The notes under the pieces: generated by a model | Seen by the model: only the letters and a program-made list of their open reading frames with translations | The model's database searches: none | Told to the model about the DNA's origin: nothing | Program-made: the position numbers and the translations under genes | NCBI GenBank assembly: GCA_037444165.1 | Contig: JBBIMX010000018.1 | Coordinates: forward strand, 1 to 37,505 | Direction: 5' to 3' | DNA: 37,505 nucleotides | Source of the DNA: CALIBK01 sp037444165 | GTDB lineage: Bacteria > Desulfobacterota > BSN033 > UBA1163 | Shown here: one piece after another, positions 15,632 to 23,530 of the stretch | Position numbering within the stretch: the stretch's first letter is position 1 | Layout of the letters: every line of letters starts with the position of its first letter

Positions 15632-15660
15632 TTTATAACAAATAGAATAGGGGTTGTCAA
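15632..15660 (-). promoter_or_regulatory. Near-consensus promoter of the eight-gene ligase-glc operon
   Basis: On the minus strand TTGACA (15660-15655), exactly 17 bases, then TATAAA (15637-15632). The transcript would start near 15625, leaving about 32 bases before the ATG at 15593. It is the best sigma-70 promoter match in the window. A candidate GntR site at 15682-15692 lies about 22 bases upstream of the -35 box. Confidence 0.8.
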
Positions 15661-15681
15661 TAAATTTTTTAATTTGAAAAA

Positions 15682-15692
15682 TGGTAAGACAT
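15682..15692. promoter_or_regulatory. Candidate GntR/FCD operator 1
   Basis: TGGTAAGACAT matches the TNGTNNNACNA consensus of FadR/GlcC/LldR-type regulators at every fixed base but the last. It lies upstream of the leftward promoter, at about -57 to -67. Confidence 0.45.
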
Positions 15693-15834
15693 TTTTCCCA
15701 AAATTATATTGTTGTTGGCCCGACATAAAAAAGATAAAATGGATCATCGTTCTAAGATTTTTGGAGGTATCCCTGTTGTAGGCTCAGATATCCACCCCCT
15801 TTGATGAGGAATTACGAAAAATTTAAATTTTCTC

Positions 15835-15863
15835 TTGACTTTTATAAAAAATTATTATTTAAA
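15835..15863 (+). promoter_or_regulatory. Candidate promoter of gntR
   Basis: TTGACT at 15835-15840 and TTTAAA at 15858-15863, 17 bases apart. The predicted start near 15870 falls inside the second candidate operator, which would allow autorepression. Confidence 0.5.
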
Positions 15864-15865
15864 GA

Positions 15866-15876
15866 AAGTAAGACCA
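15866..15876. promoter_or_regulatory. Candidate GntR/FCD operator 2
   Basis: AAGTAAGACCA differs from TNGTNNNACNA only at the first base and shares the core GTAAGAC with the site at 15682. It covers the predicted transcription start of gntR. Confidence 0.45.
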
Positions 15877-15895
15877 CTTTTCCAATTTTAAGGAT

Positions 15896-16597
15896 ATGTT
15901 CAAACCCATCAAACATACCAAAATCTCGGACGAAATCATCAGTCAGGTCAAGGGTCTGATTGCCCAGGGGATTCTGAAACCTGGGGATCGGCTTCCTCCC
16001 GAGCGAGAACTCGTGAAGGAATTAGGAGTAAGCCGTCCTTCTCTTCGTGAGGCCTTAAATTCGTTAATCGCGATGGGTTTCCTTGAAATCAAGGGAAAAA
16101 GAACTTTTGTCAAATCGATGGCCTCGGGAAGTATTCAAGAACCGATCTCCCTCATGCTCAAAGCGGATGCCCGGAAGATCTTCGATCTCATCGAAGTGAG
16201 AAAGGCCATCGAAACCTGGGCTGCCTTTCATGCGGCTCAGAAGGCAACGGAAGAGGATATCCACCAACTCGAGAAGATCCTTCAAAGGATGAAGAAAGCC
16301 TTTCAGGAAGGGAAACCCTGGGAAAAGGAAGATGCTGATTTTCATCTCGGCATCGCTCAATCCACTCACAACCCTATCCAGGCCCACATCATGTTTTCCA
16401 TCCACGATCTTCTCAGGGAATCGGTTGCAAAAGTGTTTAGAGATCGAAACAAAGTAAAGAAACTCATCGATCAGCACGATCGGATCTTCAACGCGATTAA
16501 AAATCACTCCCCCGAGAAGGCCAGAGAAAAAACGCTTGAACACCTGAATTATGTTGAGTCAGAAGTGAAGGCCTCTATCGCTAACAATAAAAGTTAA
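15896..16597 (+). CDS. GntR-family regulator, FadR/GlcC (FCD) subfamily
   Basis: 233 aa. The N-terminal winged helix-turn-helix (about 10-72) shows the family signature LKPGDRLPPERELVKELGVSRPSLREAL. The C-terminal FCD helical domain (about 90-220) carries the metal and effector residues in DADFHLGIAQSTHNP and the later QHDRIFNAI and LEHLNYVE. Relatives (GlcC, LldR, PdhR) sense glycolate, lactate or pyruvate. It is divergent from the ligase-glc operon and 16 bases upstream of a second glcD, so it probably controls both. The ribosome site is poor: AAGGA is only 1-2 bases before the ATG, suggesting low translation. No alternative start fits the family N-terminus. Confidence 0.9.
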   Translation: MFKPIKHTKISDEIISQVKGLIAQGILKPGDRLPPERELVKELGVSRPSLREALNSLIAMGFLEIKGKRTFVKSMASGSIQEPISLMLKADARKIFDLIEVRKAIETWAAFHAAQKATEEDIHQLEKILQRMKKAFQEGKPWEKEDADFHLGIAQSTHNPIQAHIMFSIHDLLRESVAKVFRDRNKVKKLIDQHDRIFNAIKNHSPEKAREKTLEHLNYVESEVKASIANNKS

Positions 16598-16613
16598 AAA
16601 CGAGGATCGTCCA

Positions 16614-17984
16614 ATGATTCCAAAGCAGAGACTGATTGAGATTGTAGGGACCGAAAATTTTACCGACCAGTTAGAAGAATTAATCCCTTACAGCTACGAT
16701 GCCTCTATGAACGTTCATCGACCGGAGGGGGCTATCTGGCCTGAGTCCGCTGAACAGGTAGCTAAAATTGTTCAACTGGCCAACGAGGCAAAAATCCCTG
16801 TCATTCCCAGAGGGGCTGGAACGAGTCTGAGTGGAGGAGTCATTCCCATCCAGGGAGGAATCATCATCGATCTCTCAAAAATGAATCAAATTATCGAGAT
16901 CAGTATTGAGAATCGATATGCCCGTGTTCAGGCAGGTGTGGTTTGTGATACCCTTAACCGGGAACTGGCAAAATTCGGGTTTGTCTTTCCCCCTGATCCT
17001 GCAAGCAGTTCAGTGGCCACGATTGGAGGAAACGTGGCAACGAATGCAGGAGGAATTAAAGGGGCCAAATATGGAACCACTCGTGATTATGTTCTGGGAC
17101 TTCAGGTCGTCCTTCCTACGGGTGAAGTGATGCATACCGGTTCCTATACGATGAAATGTGTCTCAGGTTACGACCTGTCAAGACTCTTTATCGGTTCTGA
17201 GGGAACCTTAGGGATTGTCACTGAAGCCACGTTAAAGATCAACCCCCTTCCCCGCCATGCGATGACTGCCGTGGCAACTTTTTCCAGATTAGAAGATGCT
17301 GGGAATGCCATCTTCCAAACCATGACCAGTGGTATTCTCCCCAGTGTCATGGAAATTATGGATCAGGTGACTCTTCGATCGATTAAAGAAAATACGGACA
17401 TCGATCTTCCGGACGCCGAGGCCATGATTCTCACAGAGACAGATGGCTATACGTGGGAAGAAGTAGAAGCCCAGATGGAGGTGATTTTAGACATTTTTAA
17501 AAAGAACCACCCTATTGAAATGAAAACGGCCAAAGATGAGAAGGACCGAATCAACCTGTGGAAGGCGCGAAAGTCTGCCTATGCTACATTGGCCCGGGTG
17601 AGTAACAGCTTTGTTCTCGATGATGTGACGGTTCCCATTTCGAGAATTCCTGAATTACTGATAGGGATTCAGGGGATCTCAAAAAAATATGATATCATCA
17701 TTGCCACCTTTGGTCACGCAGGAGATGGAAATCTTCATCCCCAAATCCTTTACGATGAATACGACCCCCAGCAGGTGGAACGAATGGAAAAGGCAGAGGC
17801 GGAGATCTTCCATCTGGCCATCTCCTTAAATGGCACCCTTTCAGGCGAGCATGGAATTGGACTCTCCAAGGCAAACTATATGACCCTTGAACACGACCCT
17901 GTGGAGATGGCCTTGATGAAAAAGATCAAGAAGACCCTGGATCCCAATAACATTATGAATCCAGGTAAACGAGCATTGGACTAA
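16614..17984 (+). CDS. glcD: GlcD-type FAD-linked oxidase (second copy)
   Basis: 456 aa. The FAD domain has VIPRGAGTSLSGGVIPIQGG (about 63-82), IGGNVATNAGGIKGAKYGTTRDYVLG and SEGTLGIVTEAT; the C-terminal domain has TFGHAGDGNLHP and GEHGIGLSKANY, ending DPNNIMNPGK. All flavin-site motifs are intact. It follows gntR by 16 bases and precedes a GlcF-type subunit, so the pair should work as a two-subunit oxidase without a GlcE. Compared with the first copy it has a classical NVATNAGG motif where the other has NFGENSGG, which suggests different substrates, for example glycolate against D-lactate or 2-hydroxyglutarate. That division is inference. Confidence 0.92.
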   Translation: MIPKQRLIEIVGTENFTDQLEELIPYSYDASMNVHRPEGAIWPESAEQVAKIVQLANEAKIPVIPRGAGTSLSGGVIPIQGGIIIDLSKMNQIIEISIENRYARVQAGVVCDTLNRELAKFGFVFPPDPASSSVATIGGNVATNAGGIKGAKYGTTRDYVLGLQVVLPTGEVMHTGSYTMKCVSGYDLSRLFIGSEGTLGIVTEATLKINPLPRHAMTAVATFSRLEDAGNAIFQTMTSGILPSVMEIMDQVTLRSIKENTDIDLPDAEAMILTETDGYTWEEVEAQMEVILDIFKKNHPIEMKTAKDEKDRINLWKARKSAYATLARVSNSFVLDDVTVPISRIPELLIGIQGISKKYDIIIATFGHAGDGNLHPQILYDEYDPQQVERMEKAEAEIFHLAISLNGTLSGEHGIGLSKANYMTLEHDPVEMALMKKIKKTLDPNNIMNPGKRALD

Positions 17985-18042
17985 AAATATTTGAACCTTC
18001 GACCCCTGTAATTCTTTAACCTTTAATAACATGGGAGACTCA

Positions 18043-19155
18043 ATGACCAACAAAATTCAATTCGACGAGAAGAGGCGAAAGGCAATCACTCAGTGTTCGC
18101 GGTGTGGATTCTGCCGTGCTGTCTGTCCGATCTTTGATCTCACGAAACGACCCGTTACCAATGCCCGGGGAAAGATGATTCTTCTGAAGGAGCTCATGGA
18201 GGGAAAACTTTCGGTCACCGAAGCGGTGACTCAAGCCTTTCTTCGCTGTACCACTTGCATGAACTGTACGGTAAACTGCCCCTCGGGTGTGGATCCACAG
18301 GAAATGGTTAAACATGCTCGAAAAGAATTCGTTCAACTGGGTATAGATAATTTGTTTAAGGCTATGGCAGAAACGATGGCGAAATATGGAAATATCTATG
18401 GAGAGGAAAAGAGGGTGGATTGGGGACATAAGAAAGGCCATGCGCCGATCGTCTTGTTTTTAGGATGTGTAGGAACCTATCGGGAAGAAGAAAGTGTGAG
18501 GGAAACCTTACAACTCCTTGATATCCTGAAAGTGGATTATACCCTCATTGATGAGGTATGCTGCAGTGGAGTTCTTGAGGATGTGGGATACAAGATCATT
18601 GAAGATTTAGCCCAACAAAACATCCGGGAGATAAAAAAGACAGGAGCAAAGAACCTCATCACCACCTGTCCTTACTGCTATCGTGTTTTTAAAGATCATC
18701 CTGCCTACCGGAGCCTCGGAGTAAAACTCAGCCACATCACCCAGTTTCTTAAGGATTTTAATTTTGAGGTTCGGACACAAAAGCGAGTGACCTATCATGA
18801 TCCCTGCGATCTTGGACGCCATGCAGGAATCTATGAGGAACCTCGGGAAATCATCCGAAAGATCGCCCCCAATTTTGTAGAACCCTTAAGGACGAGAGAG
18901 AATGCGATGTGCTGCGGGGCTGGAGGAGGTTTCCGAGGGTCCTTTCCTAAGGAATCGGTAAGGATTGCGAGGAACCGTTTGACTCAAATCATCGAAGAGA
19001 CAGGGGCTGAAATTTTACTGACCGAATGTCCTTCCTGTCTTCATAATTTCAGAAATGCCAGACGGCAAAAACAGAAAATCGAAATCTATAATATTACTGA
19101 ATTTATTGGAAAACTCTATCGAGAAAAGGCCTCCCTCGGAAAAGAAGCGGCTTAG
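18043..19155 (+). CDS. glcF: GlcF-type Fe-S oxidoreductase subunit (second copy)
   Basis: 370 aa from ATG 18043, chosen because GGGAG lies 5 bases upstream; an in-frame ATG at 18031 would itself overlap this site. Two 4Fe-4S motifs: Cys18, 21, 24, 28 and Cys69, 72, 75, 79. Two CCG domains follow: the first is degenerate, with CCSGVLED in place of CCGxP, and the second is standard (MCCGAGGGF). Partner of the GlcD encoded just upstream. The gene ends 7 bases from the convergent aminotransferase gene. Probable role: electron transfer from 2-hydroxyacid oxidation to the membrane pool or another carrier. Confidence 0.9.
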   Translation: MTNKIQFDEKRRKAITQCSRCGFCRAVCPIFDLTKRPVTNARGKMILLKELMEGKLSVTEAVTQAFLRCTTCMNCTVNCPSGVDPQEMVKHARKEFVQLGIDNLFKAMAETMAKYGNIYGEEKRVDWGHKKGHAPIVLFLGCVGTYREEESVRETLQLLDILKVDYTLIDEVCCSGVLEDVGYKIIEDLAQQNIREIKKTGAKNLITTCPYCYRVFKDHPAYRSLGVKLSHITQFLKDFNFEVRTQKRVTYHDPCDLGRHAGIYEEPREIIRKIAPNFVEPLRTRENAMCCGAGGGFRGSFPKESVRIARNRLTQIIEETGAEILLTECPSCLHNFRNARRQKQKIEIYNITEFIGKLYREKASLGKEAA

Positions 19156-19162
19156 AAGCCAC

Positions 19163-20287
19163 CTATCTCGAAAGAATCTCCTTTAGAGCACCAATCAGGC
19201 AAGCAATGTTTTGCATCTTGCAAGTCTCTCCCATGAGGCCGATTCTCCAGATCTTTCCCTTTAAGGGGCCTAACCCACCACCGACTTCGATCTGATATTC
19301 CTCTAAGAGTCTTTTTCGGATCTTGGCATCCTCTACGCCATCGGGAAGGATCACAGAGGTGAGCATCGGCAAACGAAATCCCTCCTGGGCAAAGAGTTTA
19401 AAGCCAATATTCTCTAATTCCATCTTTAAATGATCACCCAAGGTCTGGTGACGCTTAAAACGTTCTTCCAAGCCCTCTTCCATCACCATCTTCAACCCTT
19501 CGCGAAGGGCATAGAACATGGAGGCAGGGGCTGTATGATGATAGACCCTCTCCTCTCCCCAGTATTTTTCAAGGAGTAAAAGATCGAGGTAAAAACTTTG
19601 GATCTTTGTCTTTCTGGAATGGAGAATATCCATAGCTTTCGAGCTTACTGTAATAGGGGAAAGACCTGGAGGAACGCTCAGACATTTTTGTGAACTACTA
19701 TAGCAGACATCAATTCCCCATTCATCCACTTTTACGGGAGCTCCACCCAGGGTCGTTACGGCATCGACCACCAGGAGGATATTTTTCTTTTTACAATAAG
19801 AGCCTATTTCTTCGAGGGGCTGCATCACCCCTGTGGAGGTCTCGCCATGAACCAGGCCGCAGATCTTTGTCTGGGGGTTCTCCTTTAATGTTCGGATCAC
19901 CCTCTCGGGCTCAATGGGTTTCCCCCACTCTTGCTCAATCTGAATCACCTTTGCCCCACACCGAGAGGCCACCTCCACCATTCTTGCTGCAAAAAAACCA
20001 TTGACTCCGATGACCACCGTATCTCCAGGCTCAACAAAGTTGACAAAGGAGGCTTCCATCCCGGAGCTCCCTGTAGCAGAAATGGCGAGGGTTAAGGAGT
20101 TTCTCGTTTGAAAGACCGCCCTGAGCATCTCACTGATTTCGTCCATACAGGAGAGAAGTTGAGGGTCCAGATAGCCAATGACAGGGATCATCATGGCCTG
20201 ATACACTCGATAATGAACATTACTGGGTCCGGGTCCCATCAGAATTCGAGGGGTCGGATGTAAATCTCCCACACTCCATTTGTCCAT
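19163..20287 (-). CDS. Alanine/serine-glyoxylate aminotransferase family
   Basis: 374 aa class V PLP aminotransferase. Lys201 in SSSQKCLSVPPGLS is the Schiff-base lysine; MGPGPSNVHYRV at the start, SATGSSGMEASFVN (70-83), HGETSTGVMQP and VVDAVTTLGG are typical of the AGXT/SgaA/PucG branch. It would convert glyoxylate to glycine using alanine, serine or another donor. That supplies the third glyoxylate outlet in this region, beside malyl-CoA and the aldolase. The ribosome site GAGGAGG lies in the end of the MBL gene, with a 2-base gap between genes. Donor cannot be told from sequence; a purine-catabolic ureidoglycine role is unlikely without other purine genes. Confidence 0.88.
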   Translation of the reverse strand: MDKWSVGDLHPTPRILMGPGPSNVHYRVYQAMMIPVIGYLDPQLLSCMDEISEMLRAVFQTRNSLTLAISATGSSGMEASFVNFVEPGDTVVIGVNGFFAARMVEVASRCGAKVIQIEQEWGKPIEPERVIRTLKENPQTKICGLVHGETSTGVMQPLEEIGSYCKKKNILLVVDAVTTLGGAPVKVDEWGIDVCYSSSQKCLSVPPGLSPITVSSKAMDILHSRKTKIQSFYLDLLLLEKYWGEERVYHHTAPASMFYALREGLKMVMEEGLEERFKRHQTLGDHLKMELENIGFKLFAQEGFRLPMLTSVILPDGVEDAKIRKRLLEEYQIEVGGGLGPLKGKIWRIGLMGETCKMQNIACLIGALKEILSR

Positions 20288-20289
20288 GA

Positions 20290-21060
20290 CTAAACCTCCT
20301 CTAACTCTATTTTTAAACCATCACTGGCAGCGATGACTCTCGTTCCTACCTCTTTTTCTAATTGGGCTGCGACTTCCCATGGTTTTGCCCGAAGGAGGGT
20401 CATTCCAAAATGAGTGAGCACGGCCAATTTCGGTCTTATCTTATGGAGGATCGTCTTGACATCTTCGATCGTAAGATGGTCAATAGGCTCCTCTCCAACG
20501 GGCTTTAAACGAACGACATGAATGATAAAGATCTCCCCTTTATAGAGCTTCAGGATCTCCGGGAAGAACCGGGTATCCGTAATCCATGAAAGAGAATAAG
20601 GAGAAAGTTTGAAATTAAATCCATAGGTCTCTACGGGATGGCGATGACGAACAGTCGTTTTAAAAAGAATCTCTCCGACACGATATTCCGAGTCTTCTTT
20701 TAAAATTTCAATCCTCTCTACATATCCTCTTAAATATTTCAAAACGACCGGATCCTCTTCGAGAGCATCCCTTGGAGCAAAAAGAATCCCCCGCTTCTTA
20801 AATCCCCCTTCTGTCATCGCTTCGATCATGACATTGATATCTCCCGAATGATCCAAATGTTTATGGGTGAGAAGGATTCCATCCAAAGAGGAGGGTTCTA
20901 ATCTGGGTTTACTATTGAGACAACGAACCAGAGCTCCTGGTCCCGGATCGATATAAAGATGGGTATTTCCAACATTGAGCCAAGCCCCGCCCGAAGCCCG
21001 AAGCTGCTTCATGACCACAAATCTTGCCCCTGCGGTCCCTAAAAATTTGAGAAAGGACAT
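20290..21060 (-). CDS. MBL-fold metallohydrolase
   Basis: 256 aa. The metallo-beta-lactamase motif is complete, THKHLDHSGD with His66, His68, Asp70 and His71; further ligand candidates are in RHRHPVE, WITDTRF and LTHFGM. The N-terminus FLKFLGTAGARFVV and the layout resemble RNase Z-like or phosphodiesterase-like MBL proteins, but the motif set is too general to name a substrate. It sits between a metalloprotease gene (4-base gap) and an aminotransferase gene (2-base gap), so all three are co-transcribed. Possible role is hydrolysis of a thioester or phosphodiester by-product; not established. Confidence 0.85.
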   Translation of the reverse strand: MSFLKFLGTAGARFVVMKQLRASGGAWLNVGNTHLYIDPGPGALVRCLNSKPRLEPSSLDGILLTHKHLDHSGDINVMIEAMTEGGFKKRGILFAPRDALEEDPVVLKYLRGYVERIEILKEDSEYRVGEILFKTTVRHRHPVETYGFNFKLSPYSLSWITDTRFFPEILKLYKGEIFIIHVVRLKPVGEEPIDHLTIEDVKTILHKIRPKLAVLTHFGMTLLRAKPWEVAAQLEKEVGTRVIAASDGLKIELEEV

Positions 21061-21064
21061 CTCG

Positions 21065-21439
21065 CTATCCGTTTCCTAATTCTCTTAATTTTTCCTCATC
21101 CAATCCAAAATAATGCCCTACTTCGTGGAGGACCACTTCTCGTATCCTCTCTTCGATCTCTTCACGGGTACCGCAGCAGGATTCGATAGGATGTTGAAAG
21201 AGGGTGATCTTATCCGGAAGGACATTTCCATAGAAGAATCCTCTTCGATCAAGTGGAATCCCCTGATAAAGACCGAGCAATTCATTTGAAGAACGAAGGC
21301 CTAATTCGTGAAGAAGGGTCGGGTCGGCTCGATCCTCAATGACCACAGCCACGTTTTCTATCCGAATTCGAATCTTTTTGGGAAGCCCTTTCAGGGCTGA
21401 AATAACGATCTTCTCAAACTCTTCCCTGGTGAGTTTCAT
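21065..21439 (-). CDS. Zincin-like metallopeptidase (MetX-like, DUF1025 type)
   Basis: 124 aa from ATG 21439. The longer frame would begin at a TTG (21487) without a ribosome site and adds a basic tail not typical of the family. The zinc motif HEVGHYFGLDE (His105, Glu106, His109, Asp114) is complete, and the layout (LTREEFEKIVISALKGLP at the start, LLGLYQGIPL in the middle, PDKITLFQHPIE before the motif) is that of small PF06262-type zincins of about 120 aa. Their substrates are not known. First gene of a three-gene operon with the MBL hydrolase and the glyoxylate aminotransferase. Confidence 0.82.
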   Translation of the reverse strand: MKLTREEFEKIVISALKGLPKKIRIRIENVAVVIEDRADPTLLHELGLRSSNELLGLYQGIPLDRRGFFYGNVLPDKITLFQHPIESCCGTREEIEERIREVVLHEVGHYFGLDEEKLRELGNG

Positions 21440-21503
21440 CCATCCCCGTATCTTTAAATTTTTGGTGAATTTAACAAAATTCCTCAAAGATTACAAGAGA
21501 TAA

Positions 21504-21531
21504 ATTATAAATTCCGGAATCTATCACTCAA
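21504..21531 (-). promoter_or_regulatory. Promoter of the metallopeptidase-MBL-aminotransferase operon
   Basis: Minus strand TTGAGT (21531-21526), 16 bases, TATAAT (21509-21504). The spacer contains the perfect 10-bp palindrome ATTCCGGAAT at 21511-21520, a good operator position. The transcript would start near 21497, which also supports the ATG at 21439 as the real start. Confidence 0.55.
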
Positions 21532-21563
21532 AGGTGCGAAATAAGTCCGACAGAAGGACCATA

Positions 21564-21591
21564 TTGACTCCTAAATGAAGGAAGATATAAT
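21564..21591 (+). promoter_or_regulatory. Candidate promoter at the start of the sigma-54 regulator
   Basis: TTGACT at 21564-21569, 16 bases, and the perfect -10 TATAAT at 21586-21591. The start site would be near 21598, after the first ATG (21595) and about 3 bases before the second in-frame ATG (21601). Alternatively AAGGAAG at 21578-21584 is the ribosome site for 21595 and the real promoter lies further upstream. Confidence 0.4.
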
Positions 21592-21594
21592 AGG

Positions 21595-23526
21595 ATGAGG
21601 ATGAAAAAGGTTCAAAGCGCTATCACCCCTGTTGCCCTCATTGCCCCTTATCCTGAAATGGCAGAGCTTGCGATGGAGATCTGTAAAGATTTTGAGAAAC
21701 CCGTTGGAATTGAAGTGGGGGATCTACAGGAAGGGCTTAAAAAAGCGTTTCTTCTTTTGGAGAAGGGAGTGGAGGTCATCATCAGTCGCGGAGGGACAGC
21801 GCGACTTCTTAAACAGGAATTGATGATCCCGATTGTAGAAATCCAGGTTTCTGCCTTTGACATCCTTCGGGCTCTTAAAAAGGTTTCGAACAAAAGTCAA
21901 AAAATAGGGATCATCGGTTTTGGAAATGTGGTATTGGGTTCAGATCAACTGGCTGATCTTCTCAATCTCGATTTGAGAGTCTTCCCTGTTCAACATGAAC
22001 AAGAAGTTCCCCAAAAAATAGAAGAGGCCCGAAAGGAAAAAGTGGAGATCATCATTGGAGATAAAATTGTTGTCTCCCAAGCAAAAAAAATGGGATACCC
22101 TTCCATCTTGATTGAATCGGGAAAGGAAGCCCTTTTACAATCCTTTCATGAAGCCTATCGGATCTTAGAGGTCGTTCGCTCCGAATCAGAAAAAAGTCAG
22201 CAATATTTAAATACACTCAATCAATTAAAAGCCGTTCTGGATTCCGTGGATGATCAGATTGTTCTTCTTGACAGAGAAGATCGAGTTCAATCATGCAATC
22301 CGGCCGCACTAAATTTCCTCAAAATGAAAGAGAACCAGGTAAAAGGGAAGCCCCTCATTCTCTATCCCGTTGAACCTCTCAAGGAGATGAAAAAGGAGTG
22401 GAGTCCCCAACGAAATCATGTCGCCTTGATTCAGGGAAAACATTTACTCCTGGATTATCTCCCGGTGGGAACCTCGGAGGAGAGGATAGGAACCCTCATT
22501 ATTGGGAGAAGTATTTCAAAACTTCAACAGGCAGAAAGAAAGGTAAGAAATGAACTCTATTTAAAGGGACATGTAGCCCGTTATACCTTCTCCGATATCC
22601 TTACAGGAGACGAAAATTTCCAGAAGGTGATCCAGAGGGCGAAGAGTTTCTCCCAATCCTCATCCACTGTTCTGATTCAGGGTGAAACGGGTACAGGCAA
22701 AGAAATGTTTGCCCAGGGGATCCATCATGAACGATTTGGCTTGGAAAGGCCTTTTGTCGCCATCAACTGCGCCACCCTTCCAGAACCTCTTCTCGAGAGC
22801 GAACTTTTTGGTTATGCTCCGGGAGCCTTTACGGGCGCAAGGAAAGAAGGGAAAAAGGGGCTTTTCGAATTGGCCCATGGAGGCACCCTCCTTCTTGATG
22901 AAATCAGTGAATTACCCCTTAATCTTCAAAGTCGTCTCCTGAGGGTCATTGAAGAGAAAGAGGTTCAGCCCATTGGAGACGACCGAGTGATTCCTGTGGA
23001 GGTTCGAATTATTGCCACCACCAATAAGGACCTTTCAAAGGAAGTTGAGGAGAAACGATTTCGAGGAGACCTATTTTATCGCTTAAATGTCCTCTATTTA
23101 AATTTGCCTGCTTTACGAGAACGAGGAAGAGACCCCTTTATCCTGTTTAAGAATTTTATTTTGAAGATTAATCCAAAATGTCCAAAGAGGGTTTTCTTCA
23201 ATAAAGAGATCGAAACACTTCTTTGCGAACACTCCTGGCCCGGAAATGTAAGGGAATTGAAAAATTTAGTTGAAAGACTCGCTCATCTGACAGACCATTT
23301 TACCAAAAACTTCGACGATCTTCCCGATTGGATTCGTGAAGAACTGAAACGATCGGAACCTAAAATAGGGAAAGAACCGCAACAGGAGGTCATCACCCTG
23401 AAGCTTAAGGAATTAGAGAAGGAGTGGATAAAGAAGATTACCGAATCCTTTCATCTTAAAAAAACCGACCTGGCTAAATCCTTAGGAATCAGCCGAACCA
23501 CCCTTTGGAAAAAATTAAAATCCTAA
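21595..23526 (+). CDS. PrpR-like sigma-54-dependent activator
   Basis: 643 aa. Domains in order: a PrpR_N ligand-sensing domain (about 12-190; VIISRGGTARLLK, then IGIIGFGNVV), a PAS domain (about 205-305), the AAA+ core with Walker A GETGTGKE at 363-370, the sigma-54 contact loop GAFTGA at 410-415 and Walker B LLLDEI, then a Fis-type helix-turn-helix ending KTDLAKSLGISRTTLWKKL. All functional motifs are intact. PrpR itself responds to 2-methylcitrate; relatives with this N-terminal domain regulate other carboxylate pathways. A -24/-12 promoter 136 bases downstream precedes the large operon that it very probably activates. Either ATG 21595 or 21601 may be used. Confidence 0.92.
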   Translation: MRMKKVQSAITPVALIAPYPEMAELAMEICKDFEKPVGIEVGDLQEGLKKAFLLLEKGVEVIISRGGTARLLKQELMIPIVEIQVSAFDILRALKKVSNKSQKIGIIGFGNVVLGSDQLADLLNLDLRVFPVQHEQEVPQKIEEARKEKVEIIIGDKIVVSQAKKMGYPSILIESGKEALLQSFHEAYRILEVVRSESEKSQQYLNTLNQLKAVLDSVDDQIVLLDREDRVQSCNPAALNFLKMKENQVKGKPLILYPVEPLKEMKKEWSPQRNHVALIQGKHLLLDYLPVGTSEERIGTLIIGRSISKLQQAERKVRNELYLKGHVARYTFSDILTGDENFQKVIQRAKSFSQSSSTVLIQGETGTGKEMFAQGIHHERFGLERPFVAINCATLPEPLLESELFGYAPGAFTGARKEGKKGLFELAHGGTLLLDEISELPLNLQSRLLRVIEEKEVQPIGDDRVIPVEVRIIATTNKDLSKEVEEKRFRGDLFYRLNVLYLNLPALRERGRDPFILFKNFILKINPKCPKRVFFNKEIETLLCEHSWPGNVRELKNLVERLAHLTDHFTKNFDDLPDWIREELKRSEPKIGKEPQQEVITLKLKELEKEWIKKITESFHLKKTDLAKSLGISRTTLWKKLKS

Positions 23527-23530
23527 ATTT

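Larger units (their letters stand above)
15594..15895. other. Divergent regulatory region between ligase operon and gntR
   Basis: About 300 AT-rich bases without a gene. They hold a near-consensus promoter for the leftward operon, a weaker promoter for gntR, and two 11-bp candidate GntR operators sharing the core GTAAGAC. An isolated GGAGGT at about 15763 precedes no usable start codon. I see no RNA gene. Confidence 0.7.

Noticed and set aside
15755..15790. GGAGGT motif in the divergent region as start of a small gene
   Set aside because: Only a TTG directly followed by a stop codon is within reach; no reading frame.
16064..16543. A 159-codon minus-strand frame inside gntR
   Set aside because: The sense strand encodes an intact GntR/FCD regulator; the reverse frame is a composition shadow.
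19150..19161. GGCTT-AG-AAGCC palindrome between the convergent glcF and aminotransferase genes
   Set aside because: The loop would be only two bases and there is no T-tract; not a credible terminator.
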